From NCBI GenBank assembly GCA_039621445.1, contig CP154955.1:15498465-15562464 (forward strand): 64,000 nucleotides of DNA, given 5' to 3'. The translations under genes and the position numbers were made by a program. This document shows, in pieces, positions 22,564 to 30,703 of this stretch (its first letter is position 1; each line of letters opens with the position of its first letter). Origin of the DNA: Euglena gracilis. Taxonomy: Eukaryota > Euglenida > Euglenophyceae > Euglenales. The notes under the pieces were generated by a model. That model searched no databases and was not told the origin of the DNA. It saw nothing but the letters and a program-made list of their open reading frames with translations.

Positions 22564-23859
22564 TCATCCTTTTGTACATTCCACAGCAAGTCTGATTCCG
22601 CCGAAATCAGTTCGGAAGTCAAAGGCGATTCCGCCGCGGTCAAAAGCCTCAGCTTTCTTGAAGCTTTTGTGTTGGTACATTTGTCGTTTTGTTTTGTAAA
22701 AATTCAGGAAATCTTGCAGAACGTCCTCGTTTTTGGGTACGATCCTGAGATTTCCACCATCTGCGGGCAACCATATGTCTGCCCGTAGGCAATTGACACA
22801 GAAAACTGGTACGTCACGGTCTCTGTCTTCTTCCGACCACCGGAAGTTGTTCAGTTGTCTCCAGGCAAGGAGACAATCACCGCAAATCAGAGCGGCTGTG
22901 TTTGGAACGAACTCATTGTGGTGAAAGTTTTTCTGTTTGTTGTCTGCATAACAGACATGCACAGCTGGCATGCTGTTACGAATGTTGTGACAAACAGTAC
23001 AGAGCCAAATTGTTTGGTCATTCGGCCTATTGTCAAACAGGAATGTTTCCCCAAGGTATTGGGCAAACACTCTTGGTGATCTGGCATTGTAGAATCGCCA
23101 AATATGGCGAACGTGGTAGTTATACTTCTGTTCGTTGAAGAAGAGTGGTTCAATCCACTTGTTCAACAAAATTCCGCGTTCGCGGGCTGATTGTATCATG
23201 GCAATGCGTTCTTCGACGCTCGGCAGGATGGAGATAATGTCCTCTTGCCAAAGGGCGGCATTATCGTCAACCGGCATGTTTTCCTCTTGCGAGGTCTCAG
23301 CCGTTGTATCTTGTCGAGTTCTACCTCGAAGGGTAGAAGTGACCCGGCTTTTCCTGGCCACTTCGGTATATGTTGGTGCTGGTGTGGTAGCAGCTGGGGT
23401 CTTCGCCCGCTTTCCTGATTTGCTACCACTCCCAGGTGGATGTGGTTTTGGCTCGTTGTGTCGTTCAGCAGGTTTGCACGGTTCTGCAGGCTGTGGTTTA
23501 GCCTTAGGCTTACTGCCTTTATCTTTCCGCTGTGGCGGAAGGGGGCGTTCTGCAGGCGACTTTGGAGCAGGTTTGGAAGTTGGTGCGATAGTGCGTGGTA
23601 CGTCAGGAGCCGTCGGTACCACCTGTTCAGGTGTGTGTACCACTACGGGTGTTGTGACATGTGGTGGCGTTTGTTCGACCGTAGTCGATTCGGTCGTTGT
23701 TACCACTTCGGGTGTTTGGCCATCAGGTGTAGAACCAGCCGCGTCTGCTGCCAGTGCTGTGGTCGAAGCCGTAGCTTCTTGTGTTGGTTCTTCGCCAAGT
23801 CCCGTGTCACGGGGACTTCGCGTTGAAGAGGAAGATCTCGATCGTACCATTGCAACCAT
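22564..23859 (-). CDS. Element A post-pol ORF, segment X6: Pro/Thr-rich region plus triple CxxC zinc-binding-like domain
   Basis: 431 codons from ATG 23859. Residues 1-190 are Pro/Thr/Lys-rich and probably disordered. Residues 200-400 form a compact domain with RIAMIQSARERGILLNKWIE, then three CxxC pairs: LCTVCHN, ICGDCLLAWR and FCVNCLRADIW, with further His and Cys (HVC, HH) between the first two. Element B has the matching PNCAALVCAKCVDSW and VPLLCVNCLRGTFW (about 57250-57390), so the domain is conserved in spite of decay. Three CxxC pairs suggest zinc binding. I do not recognise the family and infer no function. It begins just after the TAG that ends X5. Confidence 0.6.
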   Translation of the reverse strand: MVAMVRSRSSSSTRSPRDTGLGEEPTQEATASTTALAADAAGSTPDGQTPEVVTTTESTTVEQTPPHVTTPVVVHTPEQVVPTAPDVPRTIAPTSKPAPKSPAERPLPPQRKDKGSKPKAKPQPAEPCKPAERHNEPKPHPPGSGSKSGKRAKTPAATTPAPTYTEVARKSRVTSTLRGRTRQDTTAETSQEENMPVDDNAALWQEDIISILPSVEERIAMIQSARERGILLNKWIEPLFFNEQKYNYHVRHIWRFYNARSPRVFAQYLGETFLFDNRPNDQTIWLCTVCHNIRNSMPAVHVCYADNKQKNFHHNEFVPNTAALICGDCLLAWRQLNNFRWSEEDRDRDVPVFCVNCLRADIWLPADGGNLRIVPKNEDVLQDFLNFYKTKRQMYQHKSFKKAEAFDRGGIAFDFRTDFGGIRLAVECTKG

Positions 23860-23864
23860 CGAGG

Positions 23865-25067
23865 CTACGCCACTTCGGACGCCTCCGAGGACGCGTTCTG
23901 CAGCGCGTCCGACTTGTGGTGGTATGAGTAAATGAAGTCGTCTGGATCTGGATTCCCACGGCTGTGAATACCGAGTGGGTATTCACGTCGTATTTGTTCA
24001 CGCTCTGCACATAGTGCTTCCATTTCTTCGTCAGTGATTTCTCGGTCACCTTCCGCACGTGCGGAGGTGGGTAGAACTGTGTCTGACGAAGGCACTGCGG
24101 CCATTGTAGAGTCTGCAGGCACTTCGGCCATAGTAGGTGCTGTAGGCTCTTCGGCCACTGGAAGTTCTGTAGGTGCGTCAGGTTCCACGTCTGGTAGTGG
24201 TATTTGTGGTCTTGCCTGAGCAGGCATTGTAGCTGGCGCTTCGGCCCTTATAGCATGTTGTACGCTGCCTTCTCCGTGTTCAGAATCCGCGGATGCGGAG
24301 GAGACGGAGCATGTACTGTGTTCATTGTCTGTCCCTTCTTCCATTTCCTCATCGCTGGGTGACCCAGAAGAGGAAACGGACGAAGAGTCTGAATAGGGTA
24401 CAGGAGTGTGTTCCACAGACATTGTGGGTGTAGGTGGAGGCTGTGGCAAACGTTCTTCCGAACGTTTGGTTGCAGGCTTCGCTGCTGCCTTGGCTGTTGT
24501 CGTTGTAGATGATGCAGCCGTTGGAGGTTGTTCAACTGCAGACTGCGCTGCTTCGGATTCCGCCGGCTGGGGTTCAGGAAGTTTTATACGTGGTCGCAGA
24601 GGGAAGTTTTGCCATCCGACAAATTTGTTTCCTCCCGAGGATCCGCGAGGAAGCCAGTCCAGTATCGGGATGGCCAACCCATATTTATTTGTACGTTTGC
24701 CCTTGAAAAATGGGGCAAAGTCCTCTCTGGAAGGTTTCGCCAAACAGGCGTTTGATGTACTTCCGTTTTCCGTCTTCGTCCAATTCAGGCCAAAGAGGGA
24801 GGTATTCTTGTGGGAGTGGTTGTTTCGGGTTAAGTAAATTGTAGATTTCCAGAGCATAGCATACCCATGCACTCCATTGGAACGTCTGCATGTGCAGAAG
24901 CATTTGTCGGTGGTTTCGTCTGGCGTATCCGATTTCCCTAACTTCGAGGGGATTGTGGCAGATGTGTCCGAGTAGTCTTCGTTGTTGTTGGGCATCCGCC
25001 CATTCGCGTTGGTGGGGCTGCGCCCTTTGTGCGTTTGGGCGGTCGGTTGTCCGACCGAGTACACCAA
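23865..25067 (-). CDS. Element A post-pol ORF, segment X5: acidic, low-complexity region
   Basis: Only the part below about 24730 is likely to be translated protein; upstream it overlaps X4 in another frame. From there it reads EDFAPFFKGKRTNKYGLAIP, a Pro/Glu/Ala-rich stretch, a Ser/Asp/Glu-rich acidic block (SSSVSSSGSPSDEEMEEGTD) and a C-terminal ITDEEMEALCAEREQIRREY. X4 ends in a different frame at nearly the same place (KRLFGETFQR), so X4 and X5 were probably one frame separated now by a frameshift near 24720. Stop TAG at 23865-23867, with X6 starting at ATG 23859. Confidence 0.45.
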   Translation of the reverse strand: MVYSVGQPTAQTHKGRSPTNANGRMPNNNEDYSDTSATIPSKLGKSDTPDETTDKCFCTCRRSNGVHGYAMLWKSTIYLTRNNHSHKNTSLFGLNWTKTENGSTSNACLAKPSREDFAPFFKGKRTNKYGLAIPILDWLPRGSSGGNKFVGWQNFPLRPRIKLPEPQPAESEAAQSAVEQPPTAASSTTTTAKAAAKPATKRSEERLPQPPPTPTMSVEHTPVPYSDSSSVSSSGSPSDEEMEEGTDNEHSTCSVSSASADSEHGEGSVQHAIRAEAPATMPAQARPQIPLPDVEPDAPTELPVAEEPTAPTMAEVPADSTMAAVPSSDTVLPTSARAEGDREITDEEMEALCAEREQIRREYPLGIHSRGNPDPDDFIYSYHHKSDALQNASSEASEVA

Positions 25068-25743
25068 AGCCCCAGAAGTCCACGGGGAACTTGTGGTGGC
25101 AGTGGGTGCACCAAACGACGAATTTTTGTGGGTATGTCAGGTCGATTCCGACCAGTTGGAAGTGGGGGCCGTAGTGTTCGTTGAGGAAAATTTGGAAATT
25201 GTAACAAAACATTTCGTGTGTCACCAATTGTACATCCTTTGGAAGTGGGAATACTTCCCATTGTATGCCCTGTGGTCCGATTTCTCGGATATTGTCAAAC
25301 ATTGTCTTCAGTGCGTCAAGGGATGATTCCCATCCGTATTGTAGTTTTGGGTGTGGCAAGTAGTGTGCTTTGCTGGCGGGCATTGCAAATGAACCGAAGT
25401 TCAAGCAACGAAATCCGAGCCAGAAAAGTAACTGCCAGAAACCCGGCAAATTGTCGATGCCATCCCGGCTTTCGTAACAGGAAATTGTTCCGTCGAAGAA
25501 AAAGCCACGTGCTCTTTCCTTGTAGAGTTTGACCATGTGGTGATGTACTTCAAGAGCAACAGGCCAAGGGTGTTGTTCCTCATAGTACTCGTGCATAATT
25601 GTATCACATCCGTCTGAGATCCAGAACAGATTGTGAATCATGAATTGTACGCCCAGGTCGTAACCAGGTTGTGAGCCTTCGCTCTTCCTTTGCCTTTCTG
25701 GCCTTTCTGTCCTTTTGCGGCTTCGCGCTCTTGTTCGTTCCAT
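24685..25743 (-). CDS. Element A post-pol ORF, segment X4: conserved Trp/Cys-rich domain of unknown function
   Basis: 352 codons. The conserved core, compared with element B 55061-55780, is GFWxLxFWLGxxCxNFGSF, then about 70 residues on IQWxxxPLPxxxQ, then F-x-C-N-x-Q-I-x-L, IDLTYPQKF in A (DVDLAYPQRY in B), a CTHC/CQYC pair, VDFxGFG, a second short Cys/His segment (GHICHNP in A, HQCRNP in B) and a C-terminal aromatic helix ending LE(I/V)Y. The first 30 or so codons are likely out of frame; the true reading comes from X3 through a Lys/Gly-rich hinge and resumes at PGYDLGVQFMIHNL. No transmembrane segment or signal peptide, so not a classical envelope protein. Not recognised as any known family. 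Confidence 0.65.
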   Translation of the reverse strand: MERTRARSRKRTERPERQRKSEGSQPGYDLGVQFMIHNLFWISDGCDTIMHEYYEEQHPWPVALEVHHHMVKLYKERARGFFFDGTISCYESRDGIDNLPGFWQLLFWLGFRCLNFGSFAMPASKAHYLPHPKLQYGWESSLDALKTMFDNIREIGPQGIQWEVFPLPKDVQLVTHEMFCYNFQIFLNEHYGPHFQLVGIDLTYPQKFVVWCTHCHHKFPVDFWGFGVLGRTTDRPNAQRAQPHQREWADAQQQRRLLGHICHNPLEVREIGYARRNHRQMLLHMQTFQWSAWVCYALEIYNLLNPKQPLPQEYLPLWPELDEDGKRKYIKRLFGETFQRGLCPIFQGQTYK

Positions 25744-26042
25744 TGGTATGCACCGTCTTTTCGGAATGCTCGTGTTTTTCTCGACATTGTAACAGTTACA
25801 CCAGCAGTGTAATGTCCAGCGACGTCATCAGTGGGCTTGTATGGACGCAGTTGGTGATGGATTTCGTATAAAGAGCGTTGTACGTTGGGCGGGATCGGCA
25901 GGTCATCGCGTTCCTGACGATCCCGTTGCGACTGCGGGCTTTGTGGGGCGTCGTCCAAACGACGACGTTGTGTGTCTGGCGTTGGAGGTGTTTGTGGTGG
26001 TGTTGCAAACTCCGGTCCACGCGGACGTTTGCGTGCATTCAA
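25638..26042 (-). CDS. Element A post-pol ORF, segment X3: basic linker
   Basis: 134 codons: Pro/Gln/Arg-rich start (TPPQTPPTPDTQRRRLD), a short ordered piece (LPIPPNVQRSLYEIHHQLRP) and a Lys/Gly-rich tail (KGQKGQKGKGRAK). Element B has the same kind of tail (KGKSKGKGKGKGKGK at about 54795-54840). It bridges X2 and X4 in a third frame, implying frameshifts near 26040 and 25680. Confidence 0.45.
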   Translation of the reverse strand: MNARKRPRGPEFATPPQTPPTPDTQRRRLDDAPQSPQSQRDRQERDDLPIPPNVQRSLYEIHHQLRPYKPTDDVAGHYTAGVTVTMSRKTRAFRKDGAYQWNEQEREAAKGQKGQKGKGRAKAHNLVTTWAYNS

Positions 26043-27348
26043 CGTTGTAAGTTTCTGCTAGGGCTGTCAAATGTGGTAGAGGTTCCTTGTAGGTGGCGCG
26101 TTGTGCTGGTGACTCAAACCTAGGTTGACCCGAGAACGGTTGTCCCGGTTCAACAGGTGGTTGTGTCTGTCCAGCCGAAGCCGGTTGTGAAGGTGTATGT
26201 GGTGGAGCGGACGTAACAGGAGGTGCTCGTACAGGTATTGTAGATTGTGCGGGTGCTTTTGCACGTGCCGACTGCGCGGCTTGAGCAGGAGGTCCTGTTC
26301 TTTGTATAGGTATAGGTCGGTTTGAACCTGCGGCAGGTGGAGTAGATGTTGACTGTGCAGTCGAAACTGCTTGTACCCGTGGTGTTGTTTGTGGTGCCGG
26401 AGTAGGTTGAGCTAGTGGCGGCACAGGATTCGACGCCGAAGCGAGTTGTTCCATTGGACCAGGTGGATGTGGTGGTGCATTCACACGCAAAACTTCGGGT
26501 AGTGCCCAGGTGGTTATACCCAAAATTTTGGAGTTGGGTCCAATTCCATCCATTATCACACCTTTTTCGTTGATGGCTCCCAAATGGGATCCAAGTTCGT
26601 AAATTTTGTCGAGGTGAAGGTATTGTTCGCGTTTAGTTGTGTCAGCGAAATTCACAGGTTGTGGCACTCGTTCATAGTGAATAGTGTCCTCTACGGGACG
26701 CAGGGGGTTTTCTCCGACAACCCGTGTCGCTGTCGGTTCCGACGACGGTACGGCGGGGGTTGTCGGTGGTTGTGGTTGAGATTGTACAGATGGTTGAGTT
26801 TGTACGGGTTGTGGTGGTTGGGGTGGTTGAGGTGGTTCGTCTGTTTCCATGGTATAGTCCGACTCAGGTTCTGCCGTTGTATACTCGTCATAAGGCTCTC
26901 CAGCCATTTCGTCGATATAGGTGTCATCGTATGGCTCTTCGGCCTCCATGGCGTATTGTGATTGCATACCAGCCTCCCAGTTCCGGGCAGGCGGCATGCG
27001 TGGGGGAGAGGAAAAACGTTGTTGTGGTAAGTATATTGGTTCTTGCATTTGGACATCACCCATCTCACTTTCTGTGAGTTCAGGAGGATAGCGGCGCCTG
27101 TGTTCCGCGTAAGCACCCACTGGGTGCACTCCGCGGAGCACAGGCGGGACCAGGACTCCCAGGTCCCGGAGGGTTACATTGTCTGGAAATCCGGATTCTC
27201 CGGGTTGGAAGGAGATTCTGCCCGCTATCGTACTCTGGGACCACATGTCCCAGGTGGCGATAGGTTTGTTGGCGATTGCAAGCAATTGTCGGCAATATGA
27301 ATCCCGCATCACACGGATGAAGGGATCCGGTCTTTCCTCTGCGTCCAT
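25903..27348 (-). CDS. Element A post-pol ORF, segment X2: conserved N-terminal domain plus Pro/Gln-rich region
   Basis: 481 codons from ATG 27348. The first 100 residues contain RDSYCRQLLAIANKP and FPDNVTLRDLGVLVPPVLRG followed by AYAEHRRRYPPEL; element B reads DEHCREILTIANTL and FATDITMRHLGVEVPP (about 53610-53780), a clear relationship. The remainder is Pro/Gln/Thr-rich with PQPPQPPQPVQTQP-type repeats. The last 45 codons overlap X3 and are probably out of frame. Function unknown; the conserved start suggests a folded domain. Confidence 0.55.
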   Translation of the reverse strand: MDAEERPDPFIRVMRDSYCRQLLAIANKPIATWDMWSQSTIAGRISFQPGESGFPDNVTLRDLGVLVPPVLRGVHPVGAYAEHRRRYPPELTESEMGDVQMQEPIYLPQQRFSSPPRMPPARNWEAGMQSQYAMEAEEPYDDTYIDEMAGEPYDEYTTAEPESDYTMETDEPPQPPQPPQPVQTQPSVQSQPQPPTTPAVPSSEPTATRVVGENPLRPVEDTIHYERVPQPVNFADTTKREQYLHLDKIYELGSHLGAINEKGVIMDGIGPNSKILGITTWALPEVLRVNAPPHPPGPMEQLASASNPVPPLAQPTPAPQTTPRVQAVSTAQSTSTPPAAGSNRPIPIQRTGPPAQAAQSARAKAPAQSTIPVRAPPVTSAPPHTPSQPASAGQTQPPVEPGQPFSGQPRFESPAQRATYKEPLPHLTALAETYNVECTQTSAWTGVCNTTTNTSNARHTTSSFGRRPTKPAVATGSSGTR

Positions 27349-27360
27349 GCGCAGAGCGTT

Positions 27361-28113
27361 TCAAATTGTATCTGTTGAGGCCGTTGTCAGTTCACCCATG
27401 TACTTGGGGAACCGAGGCATCACAGGAGCGGCATACTGCCTTTGGGGTTCTGGTTCTGTGGCATGCTGACCTTGTGGAGGTTGTGCGGCATACTGCACTT
27501 GTGGAGGTTGTTCCGGGTAATAACGACTACGAAGTTGTTCAGCCAATTGTCGTTGTTCATATTGGACATATTGTTGTTCTACCGCCGCAAAAGCAGCGCG
27601 TTGGCTACTGCTACTAGCCATATCGTATCTTCTTGGGGGCCGCGGTTGTGGCACTGCAAACTGTTCATATACAGATTCCGTTTGTTGTGGAATCATTGTT
27701 TGAGATTGTAAGCCACCAAGTGTAGTTTGTTCTGGAGCAACATGCGGAACCACATGTTGAGTCACAGGGGAATTTGCCACTATGGGCCTTGCTGCCGGAG
27801 CAGCTTGTACCTGAGGGGCTGCCACTACGGGCCTTGCTGCCGAAGCAGCTTGTACATGCCGAACGGGGACTTGACCTCCACGAGGGAGTGCAAGTCCTCG
27901 TCCTCCCGAAGGAGCTTGTGGGTGAGGGGTCCTCCCGTAGGAGGTTGTCCAGGGGGAACATACGGTTGGGAGGATGGGGGACCAGGTCCCCTTCCTCCAG
28001 CTTCCATCTTGAGAGAAATAAAATAAGAGCAAGTACTGAGCTGTGGGGAAACAGAGAAATAAGGCATTGTACGGTAACATTGTACGCATGCGACCAAGTG
28101 TGCACACACACAA
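27361..28113 (-). CDS. Element A post-pol ORF, segment X1: Gln/Ala/Pro-rich
   Basis: 250 codons with repeats of the VQAA(S/P)AARPxVA type (about 27760-27870) and QPPQxQ(Y/H)A near the C terminus. It lies between the chromodomain stop (28322) and X2, and ends (27361) only 13 bases before the X2 start. Element B has an equally Pro/Gln-rich segment at 53200-53450. The first 40 or so codons are hydrophobic but probably upstream non-coding sequence read through; the real start is uncertain. Confidence 0.4.
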   Translation of the reverse strand: MCVCTLGRMRTMLPYNALFLCFPTAQYLLLFYFSQDGSWRKGTWSPILPTVCSPWTTSYGRTPHPQAPSGGRGLALPRGGQVPVRHVQAASAARPVVAAPQVQAAPAARPIVANSPVTQHVVPHVAPEQTTLGGLQSQTMIPQQTESVYEQFAVPQPRPPRRYDMASSSSQRAAFAAVEQQYVQYEQRQLAEQLRSRYYPEQPPQVQYAAQPPQGQHATEPEPQRQYAAPVMPRFPKYMGELTTASTDTI

Positions 28114-28321
28114 ATAATTTGTATGTTTGCAGCAAGTGTAAAATCAAAATGGTAGCTCCAAGTGTAAAAGTGTGTTGTATTGGACCTTAAGCGAAAAGTC
28201 CTTCGCTAGGGACAAAATGGTTTGGCATACGCCCATTATATATTTTGGCATCCGCCCACTATACATTTTGTCTAAAGTCGATGCTGTGGACAAAACCTTG
28301 GACGTCTTTGTACATCCTCCA

Positions 28322-28750
28322 TTAAAAGGTATTTACAGAAATGTCAATGTTGTTTCTTTTGTTCCATAGTTTCCAGTCTTGTTGGATATAACCAACAAAA
28401 ATAGTTGCAGGTTCCCAGGGGTCCTCTTCGGGACCATAACCTTTCCACCACACCTTCCAGTAGTGTATACCCCTGTCTACTTTGTGGTCGAGGATTTTGT
28501 CAACGACAAAATCATCTGTCTCAGGCAGTTTTGACCGTGGTTTGAAGTAGAGGCAGGGTATTGCTTTACCTTTTGGTGGAGTCAGGTATGGTTTCAAGTC
28601 ATCCATGTGCACATCCTCGAAACCGTTGGGTAAAGCGACTTTGTAGCGCCCACTTGTACCCAACCGATCGAGGATCTCACATGGTCCGATCCAGAGGGGG
28701 TCCAACTTCGTGGATTGCATGCGGGTTCTACTGTTCCGAACCCACACGCG
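28322..28750 (-). CDS. pol: Element A integrase C-terminal end with chromodomain
   Basis: After the GPY-like segment (DPLWIGPCEILDRLG ... RYKVALPNGFEDVHMDDLKP) a chromodomain follows at about 28390-28516: VVDKILDHKVDRG, YWKVWWKGYGPEEDPWEPA. The aromatic residues and the WxxGY...E-x-WEP pattern are those of chromodomains that bind methylated histone tails and guide chromoviruses to heterochromatin. Element B 52709-53128 is about three-quarters identical here, the best-conserved part of the two elements. Stop at 28322-28324. Confidence 0.85.
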   Translation of the reverse strand, partial: RVWVRNSRTRMQSTKLDPLWIGPCEILDRLGTSGRYKVALPNGFEDVHMDDLKPYLTPPKGKAIPCLYFKPRSKLPETDDFVVDKILDHKVDRGIHYWKVWWKGYGPEEDPWEPATIFVGYIQQDWKLWNKRNNIDISVNTF

Positions 28751-30050
28751 GTCACCTGGGTTGTATATCGGTGATTTGTAATCTTGTCAGAATTGTTTTT
28801 GTTTTTGTAAGTGTATAGCGACTACGCGCTTTTGCACATCCATGCGCAATGCTTCTACTTCAAAGAACCATGTTTCGCAACTCACGCTATAACGAGCGGG
28901 TTGTTCTGACGGGATGTCGCCCATGGCTGGGGGGTCTCGTCAGAAGACGATTTTGTACGGTGGGTATTGTAATATCAGACCCGGTGAAGTGTTGATATAA
29001 AGTAAAAACCGGGGTAATACTTGTAGCCAGGCATTGTGCGATTCGGCCAGTGAAAGTCGTAGAATGTTGACTACAGCTTTCACTGCCGCTTCAGCGCGAC
29101 CATTTCCTTTTGGACGGTAAATAATAGAAAAATGCTGCTCAATTCCGAGTAAACCGCAAAGTGTCGTAAAAAATCAAGAAGAAATCAAATGGTCTTGATC
29201 ACTCACGATTTCATTCGGTAAACCCATGTGGCATATGCATCTTTCAAAGAACATTTGTGCCAAAACTTGTGCTGTCAACCCTGCTTTCTGGCATGGAATG
29301 GCTACGACGTAAACACTCAGCCGACAGACGACGACAAGAACGTAATCGTAAATTCTGTCATCTGTTCCTTTGCAAGGTTCTAGCTCCAGAAAATCCATGC
29401 AGAGGGAAGTAAAAATGTCATTTGGTACGGGGAAGAAGTCCATCGTACCAGGGGGGGTACCTCTGCGCGGTTTGATAGGCTGACAAATTTGGCACCGTTG
29501 CGAAATCTGTAAACAGCGCTTGTACAAATCTTTTTCGGTCAGGGGTGTACAGTACCTGCGACCCACCAAAGAAAGAAGTTTGGGGGCCCCAGGGTGACCT
29601 TGGTTGTGATAACATAAAAGTACATCATCAACCAAGTCACAGGGTATGCAGTACTTGTAACCAGTATCATTCCGAAAATAAAACGTAAAGGCGATAAGGT
29701 ATAATTCTTGACCAATTCACCATTACGCAATCTTTGTACGACATCATTGTGAAAATCATCCTTGGAATAGTCCCATTCTCGAAAAAAGAGAGGGGATGGA
29801 GATTCTGATCGCGTAACTCGGCGGGGGCCCGGCATTCTGCCGCGTTGTTGTTTTCCCCGTACGGGGGCTATCGGCATCCGCCGCCAAATCCGCGAAACAG
29901 GAAAGTTGTCAAGTAAGTTGTCAGCGGCGTCTGCGCGCCTCGCAAATTCGTCGGCTTCGCGATTTCCGTGGAACGTGGCATCACCCTCGTCAGGGTTACC
30001 AGGGTAATTCCAGGGTGCACTGGAGAGTGTGTCAGCGACTTTTTATGTGT
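28750..30050 (-). pseudogene. pol: Element A integrase (HHCC and DD35E), with stops
   Basis: Zinc-binding module: YHNQGHPG (H-x3-H) and RCQIC (C-x2-C) at about 29610-29480. Catalytic core: first Asp in CMDFLEL (near 29395), second in VSDQDH (near 29199), Glu in GNGRAEAAVK (near 29090); the spacing from the second Asp to the Glu is 35 residues. Three in-frame TGA codons interrupt it: after DHLISS (about 29174), after PYKIVF (about 28938) and after QKQKQF (about 28788). The N-terminal part (29539-29877) is joined through a frameshift near 29550, and TAA follows the RNase H end (VVYTPAHT). Integrase inserts cDNA into chromosomes; this copy could not. Confidence 0.8.
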
Positions 30051-30693
30051 GAGCTGGTGTGTAAACTACCACCAGGTTGAATTGACGCAAAAATTCGTGC
30101 CAACGGCGTCTTCGGCCAACTGAGGACAGTGCTTTGTTCAAGTCTTCGGTGTACCAGTGTTGGAGAGACTCATGGTCTGTCAACACTAGTATTTGTACGA
30201 GTGAACTGGCGACCCAACTTCGGAAATTTTGTAGGATAAGGACAATGGCATACGTCTCCTTTTCTCGTATGCTCCATTTGACTTGTCCTTTTCCGTCTTC
30301 ACCTTGTTGCTTTCTGCTGAAGAATGCTACAGGGCACAGTTCATTGGACGAGTTATGTTGACTCAACACACCGCCGACAGCATAGTAGCTGCTGCCGATC
30401 TCCATTACGTACGGTTTGTACGGGTCAGCAATGTCAAGTACAACGTCGTCCAACATCAGTTGTTTAATTTTCATTAGCGATTCTCGCATTGTATCATCCC
30501 ATTGTATCTTTGTATTGTCAGGAGCGCGATTTTTGAGTTGTCGCGTCAGTGGTACCGCGATTTTTGCGAAACCCTTCATGTAAACCGCGTAATACTGCGC
30601 TAAACCCAAAAATCCTTTTAAATGGGTGATTGTCTTGATGTTTTCAGGTGTCCACTTCTTTATAGCTTCGAGTTTGCTTGGAGATGCTCTCAT
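30043..30693 (-). CDS. pol: Element A RT thumb/connection and RNase H
   Basis: 216 codons in one frame. The RT tail reads KLEAIKKWTPENIKTITHLK then GFLGLAQYYAVYMKGFAKIA, standard for Ty3/gypsy. RNase H shows YKPYVMEIGSSYYAVGGVLS, where the usual catalytic Asp (Asp in element B: LEVDSSDYAVGG) is replaced, then SIREKETYAIVLIL (Glu) and LVLTDHESLQHW (Asp). RNase H removes the RNA strand during reverse transcription; loss of the first Asp would inactivate it. Confidence 0.85.
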   Translation of the reverse strand: MRASPSKLEAIKKWTPENIKTITHLKGFLGLAQYYAVYMKGFAKIAVPLTRQLKNRAPDNTKIQWDDTMRESLMKIKQLMLDDVVLDIADPYKPYVMEIGSSYYAVGGVLSQHNSSNELCPVAFFSRKQQGEDGKGQVKWSIREKETYAIVLILQNFRSWVASSLVQILVLTDHESLQHWYTEDLNKALSSVGRRRRWHEFLRQFNLVVVYTPAHT

Positions 30694-30703
30694 TTGTCCG
30701 TTG

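Noticed and set aside
23135-23935. 266-codon + strand frame opposite X6
   Set aside because: Antisense shadow: the minus strand is the one conserved in element B and contains the Cys pairs.
22564-28113. Envelope gene in the env position of element A
   Set aside because: No signal peptide, transmembrane anchor or furin-like site is visible, and the composition is Pro/Gln/Thr-rich with Cys/Trp domains, unlike known env-like proteins.
28780-29180. TGA as a sense codon, because three TGAs interrupt the integrase and others occur in gag, RT and the DIRS polyprotein
   Set aside because: Element B has different residues opposite them (Arg at the RT site, Trp in gag, Leu in the integrase tail), and TAA and TAG interruptions also occur. 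The pattern fits decay, mostly C-to-T changes, and the zinc-knuckle gene seems to end with TGA.
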